DNA of 64,000 bases, taken from contig NC_053127.1 of the NCBI RefSeq assembly GCF_010015445.1, forward strand, positions 26,691,715 through 26,755,714, given 5' to 3'. The notes below the pieces were generated by a model that was not told the DNA's origin, did no database searches, and saw only the letters and a list, made by a program, of their open reading frames with translations. The stretch is from Perca fluviatilis. Taxonomy: Eukaryota; Chordata; Actinopteri; Perciformes; Percidae. Position numbers and translations under genes: made by a program. This document shows positions 1 through 14,199 of the stretch, in pieces (within the stretch, counting starts at the first letter, position 1; every line of letters starts with the position of its first letter).

Positions 1-1189
1 TATTTTATCAAATGCAAAAGAAACAAACTGGACCAAATGGTCAGATTTATTCACCATGGCCCATAGATTCTCCCACTACAAGCAAGAATACAGTAACCAT
101 AGACAAATCAAACGTAGAATGAAATAGGCACTGTAGCAATACAGACATGTATGAAATGATGACTAAATGTGTATATGACTGAAGAAAATGTGTCACAGAT
201 GGAAAAGGAATCAAGTAAGACGGATTGTCAACGGGGAAAAAGCAGAGCAGCAAAAGAGCAAATCTATTTGAACCGTTCTGGACCTTTCTACATTGTCTTT
301 TTCCTTCTATCACCATCCACCCCCTTTTCTCCTTACCCGTATTATAGTCCTCTTCAGGTGCAGTCTTCCCCCCTCTTCTCTTATTTTCTCTCTTTTTCTG
401 CCTCTCTGTGACCCTCTGTAAGCTTACGTTTGGTGGTTTCAGTGTAGCTGGACCCCACCCCTCACAGACAACAGCCTGGATGGTACCCTGCTCTGTAAAG
501 CCCAGTGCACTGCAATTCTGCCACAATGAGCACTAGATTTGTGGTGGATGGATAGGATCACCCCCTCGGCAGTGAGTGGTACCTGCCAGATGGAGGGAGG
601 GGGAAGCCTTTGGTGAAGGTTTTCTAATGAGGGTGGATCGTACCATTTTTGTGCTGGAAAAATTAGGGCCAACTGACATCTCTCAGGTTTCAATCTCTGA
701 GATGGAACAGGATGTCTATGTGGTTTGGTTTTGGTTTTTAGTGCTAAAAGATCACATAGAGCTTGGGATGTGAACTGAAGTGGCCTGCATCATTACGTCT
801 CTCTCTGCCTTTTGTGATGCCCACCCTCTCCTCTGTTGCTATGGGGACTGTTCCAGTCTGGTTTAGTGGTTTACATCACAGTTGAAATTGTAAAAATGTT
901 CTGCTGGTTTTTCAAAGACTGTGCTACAGATGAAAGTAATGTCTGAATTCTCGCATACTAGAATAATGAAAAAAAAAAATGAAATGTCTTGGACGGACGG
1001 GAAAGCAGAGTGGATGTATTTTTGTCAGTAGCCAGGCTCTTACGATGCTTTTAGACCAAAGACTCTGTGGAGAGAAGAGCTTAATTAACACTACGCCCAC
1101 AACAGCTCTTTCTAGGTCTTAACGCTGTCTGAATTAATAACAATCCTTTGTAGTTGTGTAGATATAGAATAAAGGTTATTTGACAAAAG

Positions 1190-1420
1190 TACCTCCCATT
1201 AAAACGTGATACATCTTCTACATCGTGGAGATTCCGAGGATACTCGTGCAGACGGTCGGGCTGGTAACCGGCAACAAGCAACTCAAGTCTCAAAAACGGC
1301 CCGACGCCATCTTTGCTAGGCTAGCGTTTGCTCGGCTTAATGGCGCTATGATTGTGTCCCGCACTTGTCTTTTTCGGCGGTGACGTCTCGTTTGGTTGTA
1401 ATATCTCTGGTAGCGATGAG
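1190..1420 (-). promoter_or_regulatory. Candidate minus-strand promoter with CRE and YY1-like motifs
   Basis: Unlike its AT-rich surroundings, this stretch has many CpGs. On the minus strand it shows GAGACGTCACCG (CRE core) near 1383, GCGCCATTA, and CAAAGATGGCGTCGG, a YY1-like start-site motif, near 1302-1316. A GTACTT donor-like site follows near 1190. This resembles the start of a housekeeping-type gene running left out of the window, but no downstream exon could be confirmed. Confidence 0.25.
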
Positions 1421-1769
1421 GCAGTTTCGCGTTCTTGCTTATTTGTCCTTCGTTCTTGCCGTCGTAAATGCCTAACTGGCTCACTGGGGCAAAACCATAG
1501 CCTGTATAAAAATAATCTAAACCTAGCCTATGTACAATAATACATATAATGAAAGACAACGTTTGAATGTACATTTGTAGCTTTGTGTTTGGTGGTGAGG
1601 TTTATTGAGAACATTTTATACACTAAGTAACATTTCTTGTTCTGTTCTTTTTTTATCTTTTGGGGAATTTCAACATAATTGTATAATCAAATAACAAGAG
1701 CTTACTAAAATTATCAAGAGGTGTTTGGTGAGTCCACCAAACCAACGTAAACTAGCCTATATAGTCCTT

Positions 1770-2090
1770 TTATAGTAGTAGTATCAAAATATTTTCCGTG
1801 GCAATACTGTATCGATACACATATTCCAAGTATCAATCTTTTAATATGTATTGGTCAGTTTGTCTGCTTGTCAATCCCATTCTGCAGCAATGAAATTGAA
1901 GTGAGAGGAACAAACAAAGAAATGATAAAACATGTTGACAAAGTTTCCTTTTGGGGACATCATTTGAAATTGGGAAAAATTTGAAGTTGAAAAAAAAGGT
2001 AATAATTGCAATATATCGCAGAATATTGCAATATGTTTAAAATCGCAATAATATCGTATCGTGAGGCCTCTGGTGATTTCCACCCCTATT
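1770..2090. repeat. Degenerate interspersed repeat with a GGGGTGGAAATC terminus
   Basis: The block ends at CTGGTGATTTCCACCCCTA, a terminus I recognise as common to a teleost DNA-transposon-like repeat. The interior repeats TATCGATAC, CAATAT and ATATCG motifs. The left boundary is uncertain. Confidence 0.45.
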
Positions 2091-3544
2091 TTCTTGTAGA
2101 CAGCATGCCAGTTCTTATAATCCAGTAATATTGTTTATTAAAGATGGGAGTTAACATTTCACTAAAAGATGAAAAAAACATGTAATGTTTTTATGAATGT
2201 TAGAAGGGCAAATGAAAGGATAATCTTCTAGTAAATTGTAATGTAAGACGGTGAAGCTTTTGCAGCTTGGTGTAAACATCAGAGAGCAAAGAGCTGCTCA
2301 CACACTGTTGTCCTTATCTCAACATTTAGCTTTTTATTGTGTTGCATTGACTGATTTTAATCTTTATTATTACTCTGCCAGGGACTGCAGAGGAACTTCA
2401 CGATAGCAGAGTGAACAGCAGTATATTTGGATTTATAAACTGAGGCTGCAGTTTAAGGACTCCATCTGCTGGATGATGCTGGCAGGTTTGACTGCATCCT
2501 TCACTTTGTAAAAACCGACAACACTTTGTAACAACAAGCCTGCTCCTGAAAAACCAGTCAGGAGATATGTGAACCCCCAGCTTCTTTTGAGGTAAACATT
2601 CAAATCAAATTATTTTAATTTTAATAATAACTTTGTTTACAGAAACAGTAGACAGCAATAAATGATAGTACAATTTACAGAACATTTAAGGGAGGTAATC
2701 CAGTATAAACCCATGTGACTCAAGTTGACCTCACCTTTTTCTGTAGAAAATGAGAGAGATGACATGTCTCATTCATTTTGTGAAATGTCAGTGTTAAGAA
2801 ACAAGCTTTTCAAGTGCCAAATGAAGTTTGGCAGCTTTATTCTTAATGATTAGGTCTTGATGTTTGGACCAGATCAACTGATTAACAAGTTGCGAATCAG
2901 AGAGCTTTTTAAGTGACTTTTTACAAACCAGTTGCAGGCTAAAGTTGAGGCAGAAAATCATGGATTTCAGAGCAAGTTACAACCGAGTTGCACCTACAAT
3001 AATTTGATCATGGTTCATAACCAAGGAGCTAAAAATGTATCTCCAGCTGTAAGAGACTTTTTATTTTTATAGTAATATATATTGACAATATATTATAAAA
3101 TTATTATTAAATATTATTATTATTATATATATTAAACAGGAATCCAATAATACCAAATTATATTTAAAACATACTCAAAGTCCTGTTTATAAAATCTGTA
3201 ACATAAACTGTAAAAGGTGTCCTACATCACTAAGTCTTTTTTTGTAGCACAGGTATAAGTAATAACATAAACGATAGCTCTGTTCCAATTGTGTCCCAAA
3301 TGTATCCCGGTAAGATACACAATACCAAGGTTGTGCAGCCAATAATGTTATTAATTTCACCTGTACTTTTCCTGTTATGAGCCGTCAAATGTCTGCTGAT
3401 AAAACAAGTGAACAGGAGGCAGAATTGCACAAGAAACAGAAACAAACATGGCTAGAACAACCTTGGGTCTGGCACAGCTTTTTCATATGGAGCAGTCTTG
3501 GCTTTAACATGTGTGCACTCGGTACGACATAGCAGTACTAATAC

Positions 3545-4139
3545 TAGGGATGCACCGAATCCAGATTTTTGGGGTTCGGCCGAATACCGAATCCCAAACC
3601 GAATACCGAATCCTACTCCCGTCCTCAGTCCATTAACACAGTAAACACATTAATGAAGTAAACAAATGGTTAACACAAGTTTGTAGCTGTGACTGTCCTT
3701 CCTTTGCCGTACCTGAAGTTGCTGCATTTTGGCTGCTGTCTGGTAGATTCCTTCATGCACCACTCGTATTCTTATGCATATGCAAATGTTTTAACAGTGG
3801 CAATGTTTTGTAACGTTTAGGGTCCTCGCCACCACGAGACAAATCGGCATTGCAAATTGAACATGTAGCTGGACTTGAATGGCCTTCTTTTGAATGAAAG
3901 TACTGCCAAACAACACTTTTTGTGCTCCCGAGTTCCATTTTCACTTTCTCACAGCCTACTGCATTTAACGGTCCACTTACGTCAACGGCCGAGTCATTAC
4001 GTTGACCAGAGTTAGCGCGTGTAGTGCAAGCGTAGGGTTTGGTTCGGTGGAAAAAAATTCTACGGTTCGGCAGAAACCGAACCCTGTCAAAAAGCCCAAT
4101 ATTCGGCCGAACCCGAATCCTGGATTTGGTGCATCCCTA
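3545..4139 (-). mobile_element. Non-autonomous hAT-like element with BED zinc-finger remnant
   Basis: Terminal inverted repeats TAGGGATGCACCGAATCCAG and its complement (19/20 identical) bound 595 bp. Inside, a minus-strand frame (3944-3753) reads VVWQYF, CSICNADLSRGG and LLKHLHMH, a BED-type zinc finger (C-x2-C plus paired His) typical of hAT transposases. The catalytic region is absent. Flanking 8-mers do not match well, so the insertion is old or the target duplication is lost. Confidence 0.75.
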
Positions 4140-6719
4140 TCTGAATTGTTAAAAATCTGAAAACCCCTTTTGATTCAGAGCCTTAATATAGATGCTGTCA
4201 TGCAATATTAATCATATGAATATGTACTAAAACCATACATATTCACTGTTCATTTCACTTTGAGAAATAAGATCAGAAAACTTGTATCAATTTATCAGTT
4301 AACACTTAATTTAACCCCGTATTTATCATTTATAGTCAGTACATAAACAATTTGCTTTTAACTCACTATAATGTAGTTTTAAGCAGCTGTAAAGTATTTA
4401 TAAATGTATTTCTCAACAACTAGTTCATATTATGAAAACTCCAGCATATAAACATTTGATGAATGTTTAATAACAGAATAAATAATGACATGTCAGGAGT
4501 TGTAAACACATATATGAACAGTTTGACAGAAACTAAATCTTAACTCACCGTCCACTTAGTAGATTTTCTGGAGCTTTCAACCACAACAACCATCGCACAG
4601 TCCTCTTCATGAAAGAGTTTGCTCTGTTGTCACAGTTAAAAGTTCTGGAAAAACCAAGTAAGTGAACCTTAAAAATGTAAGTCTTATCAATTGGTTATTG
4701 ATACATTAATTCAACTACTTATGAATATGTTTTATTTAGCATTCCTTTCCTGTTAATACACCAGTTTTGGATGCTTCATGGGAAGGGTTATAGTTGTTGA
4801 CCAATACATTAATAGCCAATTAAAATAGATTTTGGCTTAAAGAGTATTATAAACCATTTATGGGTTATATACTGCTATGTTGTAATGACTGCAGAAAGGT
4901 AAATGCTCACCATTCTGTACATGCACAATATACAATAATTAGCTCTGTATCTCAGTTTCAAAATAAAATGAGAGCACATAGAATAATAAACGATGATTTC
5001 TCCTGTGGCTGCTGTTTGAATAGCAGCTGTAGCCTACTATCCCTGGTTTTCATGATTGTTTTTAGGCCAATTTTTTTTATATATATTCTTCTGCTGAGCA
5101 GATTGGTTTCAGGCAACACATCTACACTTGAAACCCAAATTTAAATTCAGCAGAGACTTGGCAGCATTGCTTCTAATTTGAGAACCAGTTTTAATCCATG
5201 TGAAAAAAAATTATTGTCCTGGCACAAACTCTGAAAAACAGTGACAGCAGGTACAAACCAGTACATGGCTTCAAGGGCCGTGTCTAAAACGCTCCCCAGA
5301 TGGTCCACTAGACCTCCTGTTTCATCTCAGCAGGTCATGCTCTGGTGTAATTAGTGTGGGTGCATGACATCCAGCAAATCGGCCATTTAATAATATGCTG
5401 CCCTAATGATAATAATGTCATAGTTAAAAGTGTAAACAGTAAAGCAGATGAGCTGTGGAAACGTATTTATTAGGTACAAGATAAGTAAACTCTTTCCAAA
5501 ATAAGAGTGCACAATGCTTAATATATAAATCTAGCAATGTATGTTTAATTATCTAATATGCTATAAATATTACAACTAATTCACTCTTAATCGTTTCTTT
5601 TTACTTAATTAATAAATAAGTTCAAACTTAATTAGGTTGAACAAAATTAATGCCGTGGCACACTTGAGCCTTCAAGTGTGGAAACCTCAAAGCCTGAGTT
5701 TTATCACTTGATTAAAAACAAAAAGCTTTATTATGTGACGCAAATACAAATTTATACAGTTTGGTAAATACTACAGAGTTTAGTGACTAGAACGTCTCAT
5801 AGAATAAATGGAAGTCATAATGAGACCTCAAAGCTTTCTTGTTATCCACCTGTGTGACGCTGTCAGATTATCATTGCCCTCTCAAACAAACTGCTGTTTC
5901 AAACCAAACTTGTGTGACCCGGTCAATGCATTGTTGACATTTTGATTTGAATCCATGCAGCATATTGCAGTGCAGTTCTCTACATCGAGGTTGAAGTCAA
6001 TAAATAATGAAACAATGTTGATTTTCATTTCCACCCATTTGGGCCATTGATTCCATGATTGGACCCCAAGGCTAACAGACACTGAAAGGTTGGACGGGTT
6101 TCAAGCTCAACGGTAGCTGTGGTGTTGTTATGGAAGAACAAAATGCATGATTCATTATCTGTGGGACTCTGAGGGTTAATGTCTGATGATGACTAGGGGC
6201 TTTTAACAGCTGCTGCATCTCAATCATCTCCAGAATCGAACCACAGTCCATTATAATTACAGACACATTCCTTTTATATAAATGCAATGTAGTGAAGAAA
6301 TAATTTACACCAGAGCAGCGTTGGAGATGACAACAGATTTGCTAGCAATTGGTATGCAGGTGTGTGCCAACAAAACATTACTATGGAAACATTCAGGATA
6401 ATCTCCAATAAATATGTCAGAAATTGTTATATTGATTTAATTAGGGGCATGCATGCACTGGCTACATTATGATTTGTTTCATAATTAGATTGTTGCTGAC
6501 AGATTTTCCTGTGCAAACCTGTTTCCTATATACTACTAAATGGCTTTGTCTAATAAGTTTTCAGGGAGATGTTATCACAGCATTTTGTGACTTTGTAGAA
6601 AATTTTCACTTGACGCTAGGCTATTTGCTGGGCTAACATTGCATACCTGCAGCTGATGGGGATGTCATTAGTTTAGCAAGTATTTGCTTTTAAACCAATA
6701 TTGTTATGATTGTAGGAGC

Positions 6720-7080
6720 AAATTTAAACTTTTACCTGATGATGGCGCTAGATGAAAAGTGAAGGGATCAACAAAGTTATTACAGTTCATCCTGAGGGGG
6801 GCATGAATATGCTGTACCAAATTCCAGTAGCTGTTGAGACATTTCTCTAAAAACCACAAATATCAACCTTGTGGTTGCACCAGAGGAAAAGTCAGGGTAG
6901 GGACTTTTTGGGATCACCAAAGTATATAGGGTCCATCATCTGAAGACCATAAATGTTGGTACAAACTTTCATGGCAATCCATCCAATAGTTGTTGAGATA
7001 TTTCAGTCTGGACCAAAGTGGTGGATCAATATAGTGACATTACCGTCCCCGGAGCAACGCCCCTAGCATGGCTAAAAATG
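6720..7080. repeat. Dispersed teleost repeat, copy 1
   Basis: Contains GATGGCGCTAGATGAAAAG, CATGGCAATCCATCCAATAG and GACCAAAGTGGTGGATCAA, also present in related form at 9050-9300. The end CCCCTAGCATGGCTAAAA resembles the segment near 19230. This is a diverged multi-copy family of unknown class. Confidence 0.6.
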
Positions 7081-8884
7081 AAAATATGGATTAGTGTTAA
7101 ACAGCAAATCCTGAGATCCACACTTGCACTCAGATTTGTCAAAATTAGAGATCGATGAGTCATTATGAAATACAAGCCTCGCCCTCACAGTTTAATACAG
7201 ACAATACAGTAGTGCCCCACGCTGCTCATGCTTTTTATTTTGCAGTAGTTATTGCCTGGCTGGCAGTGAGTTTGTTTTAACCTCTCTTACTGATCGATCC
7301 GCCCCGGGTGCTCAATCACACAGCTGTGAATCCCAAACCAGCTCTTATGTAAGGATGAGCGAAGCAGATCTGGGTGGGGTGATCATCTGAATCATCAATT
7401 GCAACTGGCCGTTTGTATTGATGGTAATGTCACTGCTCAATACTTTCCAAATAGACACTGCTGACTTCATTCAGAGAGTGCTGGTGATCTGGCAGTGTGA
7501 GCTTCAGCCTATCACAGTGCATGTTTTTTTTTAGGATGTATGAGTTCCCCAAAGCTTTCAGCGCACTCACAGAAACAATCATAACAAATTTAAACAACAG
7601 ACATTCCCAAGAAGGATCATTTTCTCAGTTTGTTTTTTTTTTTTTTTTTTAATGAAAAGAGCCAGTTCCAGTGTGTTTACTAGAAATTAACATGGAGAAC
7701 AACTTCACAATCCAGCCATCAGGTTTTTGTACTGCACAATTTAGAATGTTATTATGATAACATTATCATATTCAGCTATAACCAACAAAAGAGAAGACAA
7801 GACGGCAAATGAATCACTTGATGGGAAAATCAGTCAATCTCACCAACACAAGAACCAGATTAATTGGAGTGAGTGCTAATCAAGCATGTAAAAAATGGAA
7901 GAGAAAGTACATGTGCCTGAGTTTGTCCACTGAGCACCTCCTCAAACCTCTTTATGCAGTTAGTGCAACTGGTGTGTTGCACAACTGTTCTGCCTGGCTG
8001 GGAGTTTGACGTCATGCCAACACAGTATAGTCACATCTAAACCAATGTTCAATTTCCACACACATCACATTTCTTGTCATCTATATCCATGTAACTCCAC
8101 GGGGTGGATGTTGCTGCTGCCTAAATCTTCTAAACTTCGTTCTTTTCTGGGAAGTCGTTGATGCATGGGAGGCCTGTTTATATTTGAGATAATATTCTTG
8201 ACACTTGTTACAGATTCTCTGAAGCGTATTTACTCGACGTTTTGCATAATATTTTCTTTTACAAGATTATTTATAGATGCATTTTTTGGGGGGCTTATAT
8301 GTCTGAGATTGACTCTAGATTCCTAAAGTTTATATGGCCCAAAGCCCAGGTACGCTAACAATATATTTTGTTTTATGAAGAGGTAAATTAAACAAGGTCC
8401 AAATATATTCTAAATGCAGTGTTTCATATGTTAACTTTAGATAGTTTACCTCAAAAGCAAACATATAAATACAAAAGTACCCTAATTCATCAGTGGATGT
8501 GGTTTATAACTTTGTCTGTATTACTGACATTGTAATAGACATCATTGTTGTTCAGTATTAATATTGTCAACCATTTCTATTTAAAAACATACTTGACATC
8601 ACATCATGAGATCAACTACATATACAGTATATAGATGCTACTGAATTTAAACTGATTATTCTTTAGCCATTCACACCAAAGAATTGTCAAAAAAAACAAA
8701 GCAATCTGTCCAGCATTTTTATCGTATTGAGTTAAAATCAACTAAAATCTTGCAACTGAAACATATGCAGGCTGTTAAAATGTGCAGATTTGTATCACAA
8801 CAGTGTTAATATGCACAGTAAAATTTAATAATTTAATTAATCTTTTTTTATGTGTATGCCTTAAACAAGAAAGAAGTGTGCACA

Positions 8885-9300
8885 CCCATGCTAGCAGGCT
8901 TAAGCACAGCGGTGCTTCGAGCTAAATGCTAATTTCAGCATCCTAACATATATAGTCATAGAGCAGGTATATGTTTAACATCTTAGTTTAGTGTGTTAGC
9001 ATGCTAACATTTGCAAATTAGCACTAAAGTACAGCTGAGGCTCGTAGAAATGACATTAGCTTAGCATTAGCAGGTATTTGGTCACAAACTAAAATATTGG
9101 ATAAACAGACATTTTGACGTGTAGATTGTGCTACATAAAAGGTCAGGGGATTCGAGTTTTTACAAATCGTCCTCTGGGGACCATGAACGTCTTTAACACA
9201 TTTCATGGCAATCCGTCCAATAGTTGCTGATATATTTCATTCAGGACCAAAGTGGTGGACAAACCTACCAACATTTCCATCCATAGAGCCATGTCGCTTC
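8885..9300. repeat. Dispersed teleost repeat, copy 2
   Basis: Shares CATGGCAATCCGTCCAATAG and GACCAAAGTGGTGGACAAA with the copy at 6720-7080, and the GTTAGCATGCTAACATTTGC block with the one at 19080-19260. Confidence 0.6.
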
Positions 9301-9791
9301 TGTATTTAATCCTGTGTTTATGTCCTTTTCATGGATGTGTTTGATTTCACTCAAATTGTGAATTAAAATTTAAACCAAATCTCAAAATATACGCTGCACA
9401 TGTACACATATGTGCACAGTATAACAAGTATATTATACATCACAACATGTGATACAAATATGCATCTTGTCAAAATTTCAGTTACAGGATTAATGTTTTA
9501 ACTCGACAGCTTTTAAATCATTTAATCCTTGTATTTTTTTCTTCTCATAAATGCTGATAAAGGACAGAGATTAGTGTCAAATATTCCTATGGATGGAGAT
9601 TTTCTCATAATGTAACAGAAGTCAATGATAAAACTATGACCCAACCTAGACGACACATTTTTCACAAGATTAACACAGTTGCAGAAAAAGCAACATCACA
9701 GTTTTATTGACCACAGTGAGCGATGAGTTGGGCTTGTAAAAATGCTTTACTGCTACATTTTACTTTCTCTATACTTTTTGTCATGCGTGTA

Positions 9792-10177
9792 AAAGGTGCT
9801 CTAAGCAATGTCACGCGTTTTTTAGGCTACAAAATTTTTTGTCACATACAGCAAACATCTCCTCACTATCCGCTACTTGCCTGTCCCCTGAACACACTGT
9901 AAAAAAAAAACGCGGTCTCTGTAGACTGGCTCCACAAACGCCAACAAAAACAAACTGGCCAACCTGCACCACCAAACATAACAAACAGTCTTCCAGCGTT
10001 CCAGCCAATAACCAACAAGAAGTATTTTGCGGTGGGGGTTAGTGCCTGGACGCACGGAAGGGAGGGGGAGTTGACGGGATGAGGAGGAGGGAGGGGCGAG
10101 CTAGCCTCCGTTTTGTTTGAAAATACTTCGAACGTCAACAAGAAGTGCCGTCACCCAACATCGCTTAGAGCACCTTT
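9792..10177. mobile_element. MITE with 20-bp terminal inverted repeats
   Basis: The ends AAAGGTGCTCTAAGCAATGT and the complement of AAAGGTGCTCTAAGCGATGT match at 19/20 positions and bound 386 bp that is more GC-rich than the flanks. No transposase is encoded. The overlapping open frames are chance. The superfamily is not determined. Confidence 0.7.
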
Positions 10178-10179
10178 AA

Positions 10180-13100
10180 GGAAGACCAACAGGAAAAGGC
10201 TACAGATCCTTCTGTTGTGCACACAGTCACTCTGAGATGAACACACTGCACCGAGGCAGCACAAGAATAAAGCCTGGATTGAATTGGAACAATGTAAGCA
10301 GGGCCTCCGTAGTCAAGCCCACTTTGTAACGGTCACCTTTAGCGATATTCACCACTTTTCGTCAGCTAAACGTGACGTACAAAATAAAAGTCTTTGTGAT
10401 ATAGCAGCATTGTATTAGTCACAGTGCACCTGAAAGAATCATGAAGAGTATAGTCCGTACATGAAGGTAAAAACAATGTCTTAAGGACCAGTTACTACAA
10501 TATGAAAATATTACATTTGCTTAAGAGAAACAATCCATCATGAAAAGGGAGAGCATCACAGGTTAGATAACATGAGTTTTTGGGTCTCTGGAGGAGGAGG
10601 GGCAGTAGGGTGAAATAGCACAGCATTACTATGATAGTCATACCTGAAGAGTTCTTACCCCCGTTAGGAAGGAAGGAGGTGATCTGCTTTTTTCTTGAAT
10701 CATCTCATAATCATCATCAGTCCCATGAGTGATTATCCTTCAATTCAATATTTGGTACAGAAAAAAAGACCAATATAGTACAAACAGGAATAATTAAGTC
10801 CCCACAAATAAGCAATGCACAGATATACAATGTTCTCAAAACCTTATCATACATACTGTAACAACTTTCCTCTTTTCAAGTGCGAAACACAAACGGAAGA
10901 TTTTTTTTACACACACTGACACTCACAGAGACACTGGCCCTTCAGTTTATATGAATTAAAGAGAAAATGTTCATTTTCTTTCCATGTATCTCTCAAGTAC
11001 AAACGTCTGAGGTCAGCACTGACTCAAAGTCCATACAACCTGGAATGAAAGAAATTGCTTCGACAGCCATTTTGCATATAAAGTCTGTATAAAAATCAAG
11101 GAGCAATAGCAACAGGCCCTCTTCAAATGTTAATAATACTACACACCTACTGGGAGCTGAGCTGGAGAGACTGGAGGAGTGACAAAATGTTTGGTTGAAA
11201 TCTCTCCAGCTGAAATAAAGGCAAAAGGTAAAAACAGGAATGCGGTATGTTGACCTGCGTTTACTGAGGTCTGATAACAGTGACACTGTAATACTGCAAC
11301 GCAAAGCACGGCTCAAGATCCTTATTGTCATTGCAGAGTCCAAACAGCCTTTCTTACAAAACAAAGATTCATGAAAAAAATAAGCTGTAAATACACAGTT
11401 ACAGTAAATGTGTATACCTTACATGATGAAGAAGTTTGTCTGTAGAACAATATATAGCCTATATCAAAGTCTTTTAGACAGAAAATAATTCCAACAAGCA
11501 AAATTCAGGATCATTTTACAAAGTCATATTTATAATGACAACACGGGACGACCAGATTACACTAAAGGCTAAACTGAAGGCATTTTTGGTCTTAAAAACA
11601 TGGAGGAGGGCATTTTGTTAAAAGCTGGAAAAGGTGCCACTGGAATTTAGATGAAATATTACAAGAATAAAAACAAATACTAACAAAGCTTGTGAACTCT
11701 TACCTCAGGTTTAAAAGTTTATATGCAGTTACGTTTAATCGGATTTTGATTTGTTTGGATTTTTATGGATACAGAAACTGTACCTTCCCACTTGTCAAGT
11801 GAGCTTTAATCAGTAGTGTGCGTATCTCTGGACTATCAGAGTGCCTGGGTGTCCCTGTCCTCGGTCTCAGATAAAAAAATAAATTAAAATAATAGGAGCA
11901 AAAGTCCTCTCTTCCTACACCTGAATCTTTCTTTACAAGTATGTCATATTTTACACTGTTTAACAATTGAAATTATAATTTATTTTGCAAATGCTTAAGT
12001 CACAAATTATTGTATATATTAACAGCATGTTATCAAAAAAATATGTATGGCATCAGTTTAGAAAATGTGCAAAATATTTGTCATCCTTACCTACCAGTTT
12101 AGAAAAACATCACTTCTCCACTAATCACTGATTCTTCCCATACAGTAAATTAACTGATATAATATGGGGTTTTAACATGAAGCTATGATGCTTCGGAAAG
12201 CTGGATAGACTGCAGTTTGTATCGTATTGTTTCACGCCTTTTACAGCCCCACATTTAAGTCTCGATCTGCACTGACTTTGCACACGTTAATTGATGTTGT
12301 TTTAAGTGTTTTATATTAAGAAGATACTTCTCTTTTATAGTATTTTCCCATGTTTATTGATGTATATTGATTTATTGATGTTTTAACCTAAAACCAGAAG
12401 ACTGACTGTGCAGATTGTCTGTACAGTACCTATAACGGTAATTGAATGTGTATTGAATAGGACTCAGGCCTCGACCTTAACAATACAGTGGAAGAGTTCA
12501 CAGTGAATCATCCTTCTCTAACCAAACCAACGCCTTCATAATAAAAGTCATGCATAGTCATGAGGGACACAGTAAAGTTCAGTAAAGACAATAAGGTAAA
12601 GGAACAGTTAGGGAGTAACAGACATCAACCAATCAGCTACCAGACATCATCATCATCATCTCTAAAAACAGTGATGTTATTTTTACTCCTTCTTGAATAT
12701 ATTAAAATAACTAAATATAAAGTAGATTTTGCTTTAAGAGTGTTCATGACTTAGGTAAGATAGTGTACGCTGCGAAATGCGAAACCATTTTTCAATTTTG
12801 TTCTTGGTTGTCAGTCCCTTTCTGGTACTGTGGGAAATAACACTGCCGCAGGATGTTAAATCAAAAATCAGAAATCAAGGGTTACAAAATATTTTTTTCA
12901 CCACAACACATTTGGCTCTATGTTCCCGACCAGACAGGTTAATGTTGCCTCTTTACTTTTACTGCGTTGTCTCCAATAAATGTCCCTGCCATGTGCTTTT
13001 CATATTTAGAGAAATATCTGTTTCATGCTAAACACCAAACAAGATTTTTTTTCCGCCATAATAAAAAAATTCAAATAATGCATTTCTCTTATGAATTCAC

Positions 13101-14199
13101 CACAAAATAAATAGTGCACAGTTGGAGAAGGTCTGTTGTTTTAAAGCACATCATTACAGCAGGACAACACTTGCCAACCCACACTTTCGGTCAGATATAC
13201 TGTAAATCATAAATGTGCATAAAGAAATCTCTGAAAGCACTGTTGAGATGTGGTTTCAGCTCTGCAGTAAATGTGTTACAATGAGCTTATTTCAGTGTAT
13301 TAACCTGCATAACGAAGTGTAGTTTTTATTTACACACATTAACACTGTGTTATATTGTCACTCCAACCCTGTGAGTGCACAGCATTATTTCAGTTTAGCA
13401 ATACTTTTTATTTGCTAATATACAGGCCGCTTCACAGAAATAAATCCATTCTTACACATTTCCATGAGGTGTTTGTCCCTTTTGCGATAGGTTTTCCAGG
13501 TTAATGCTACTCACGTCCCTGCTCGGTCCGTGTTACTCTATTGCACATTTTACAAATAGGAAAAACCCATATATACATGATAATATTAACCATATACAGT
13601 GACTGAGGTCTGTGTAAAGAAATACTTCTCAACCTTGTAACCTAGTTCAGTTAGTGATAAGAAACAAAAGCATGGACAGTAAAGTGCATTGTAATAGCCT
13701 GTGTGTTGCTACATGTGGTGGAAACATCAGAGTGGTGTTGTAGAGGAAGTAGGGCCAGTAAACCTTTTCAATGTTTGTGAACCCGTTCTGCATGCATTAA
13801 TGATTAATGGCAACAAAGTAATTGTATTTCTGTGTGAATGTAAACACTGGGAACAAAAAGGGAAGAGGCATCAAAAAAAAGAAATGAGATATCTGAGAGC
13901 GATGTTACGTCTATACAAAATATTGGCACATTATCTTATAAACAGTATGCTGGATGATAATCATGTTGTCTAAGAGTTACTACTTAAACAAATGAAGCAT
14001 CCGGTCTTTTGTCTCATGTTTCACAGTATTAGAAGTGCACTAATTGCCAAACACACCACCATCCATTTTCCAATTGTAATATCTCTCATCATGTCTCTCT
14101 TCTACAATGTGCTGCACTCTTTCTGTGTCGCTCATGAATGCCACTATAATCTCTTCTTTATTTGCAGTAACCCTACACGCTCCTGACCCCTGACCTTCC
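10180..14199 (-). other. Probable dusp10 3' UTR and downstream non-coding DNA
   Basis: This AT-rich stretch lies directly downstream of the dusp10-like stop. No coding exon or homology is visible on either strand. Minus-strand AATAAA signals occur at 14158-14163 and near 13.33 and 13.41 kb, so the 3' UTR probably ends between 14.1 and 13.3 kb. The rest contains only short chance open frames and a small ATC run near 12.64 kb. Confidence 0.4.

Larger units (their letters stand above)
1..3544. other. Intergenic DNA, left edge
   Basis: Apart from the repeat at 1770-2090 and the CpG-bearing stretch near 1290-1420, no gene, RNA or element is recognised. An AT-rich run lies at about 3058-3140. Confidence 0.4.
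4140..9791. other. Intergenic DNA
   Basis: AT-rich sequence with two copies of a dispersed repeat (6720-7080, 8885-9300) and a poly-T run near 7628-7650. No coding exon is recognised. A less AT-rich patch at 5270-5390 has no visible coding potential. Confidence 0.4.

Noticed and set aside
47..526. Minus-strand frame of 159 codons
   Set aside because: Composition looks random, no family features, and an overlapping plus-strand frame of similar quality.
9811..10141. Overlapping frames on both strands
   Set aside because: All lie in the MITE at 9792-10177 and share no recognisable domain.
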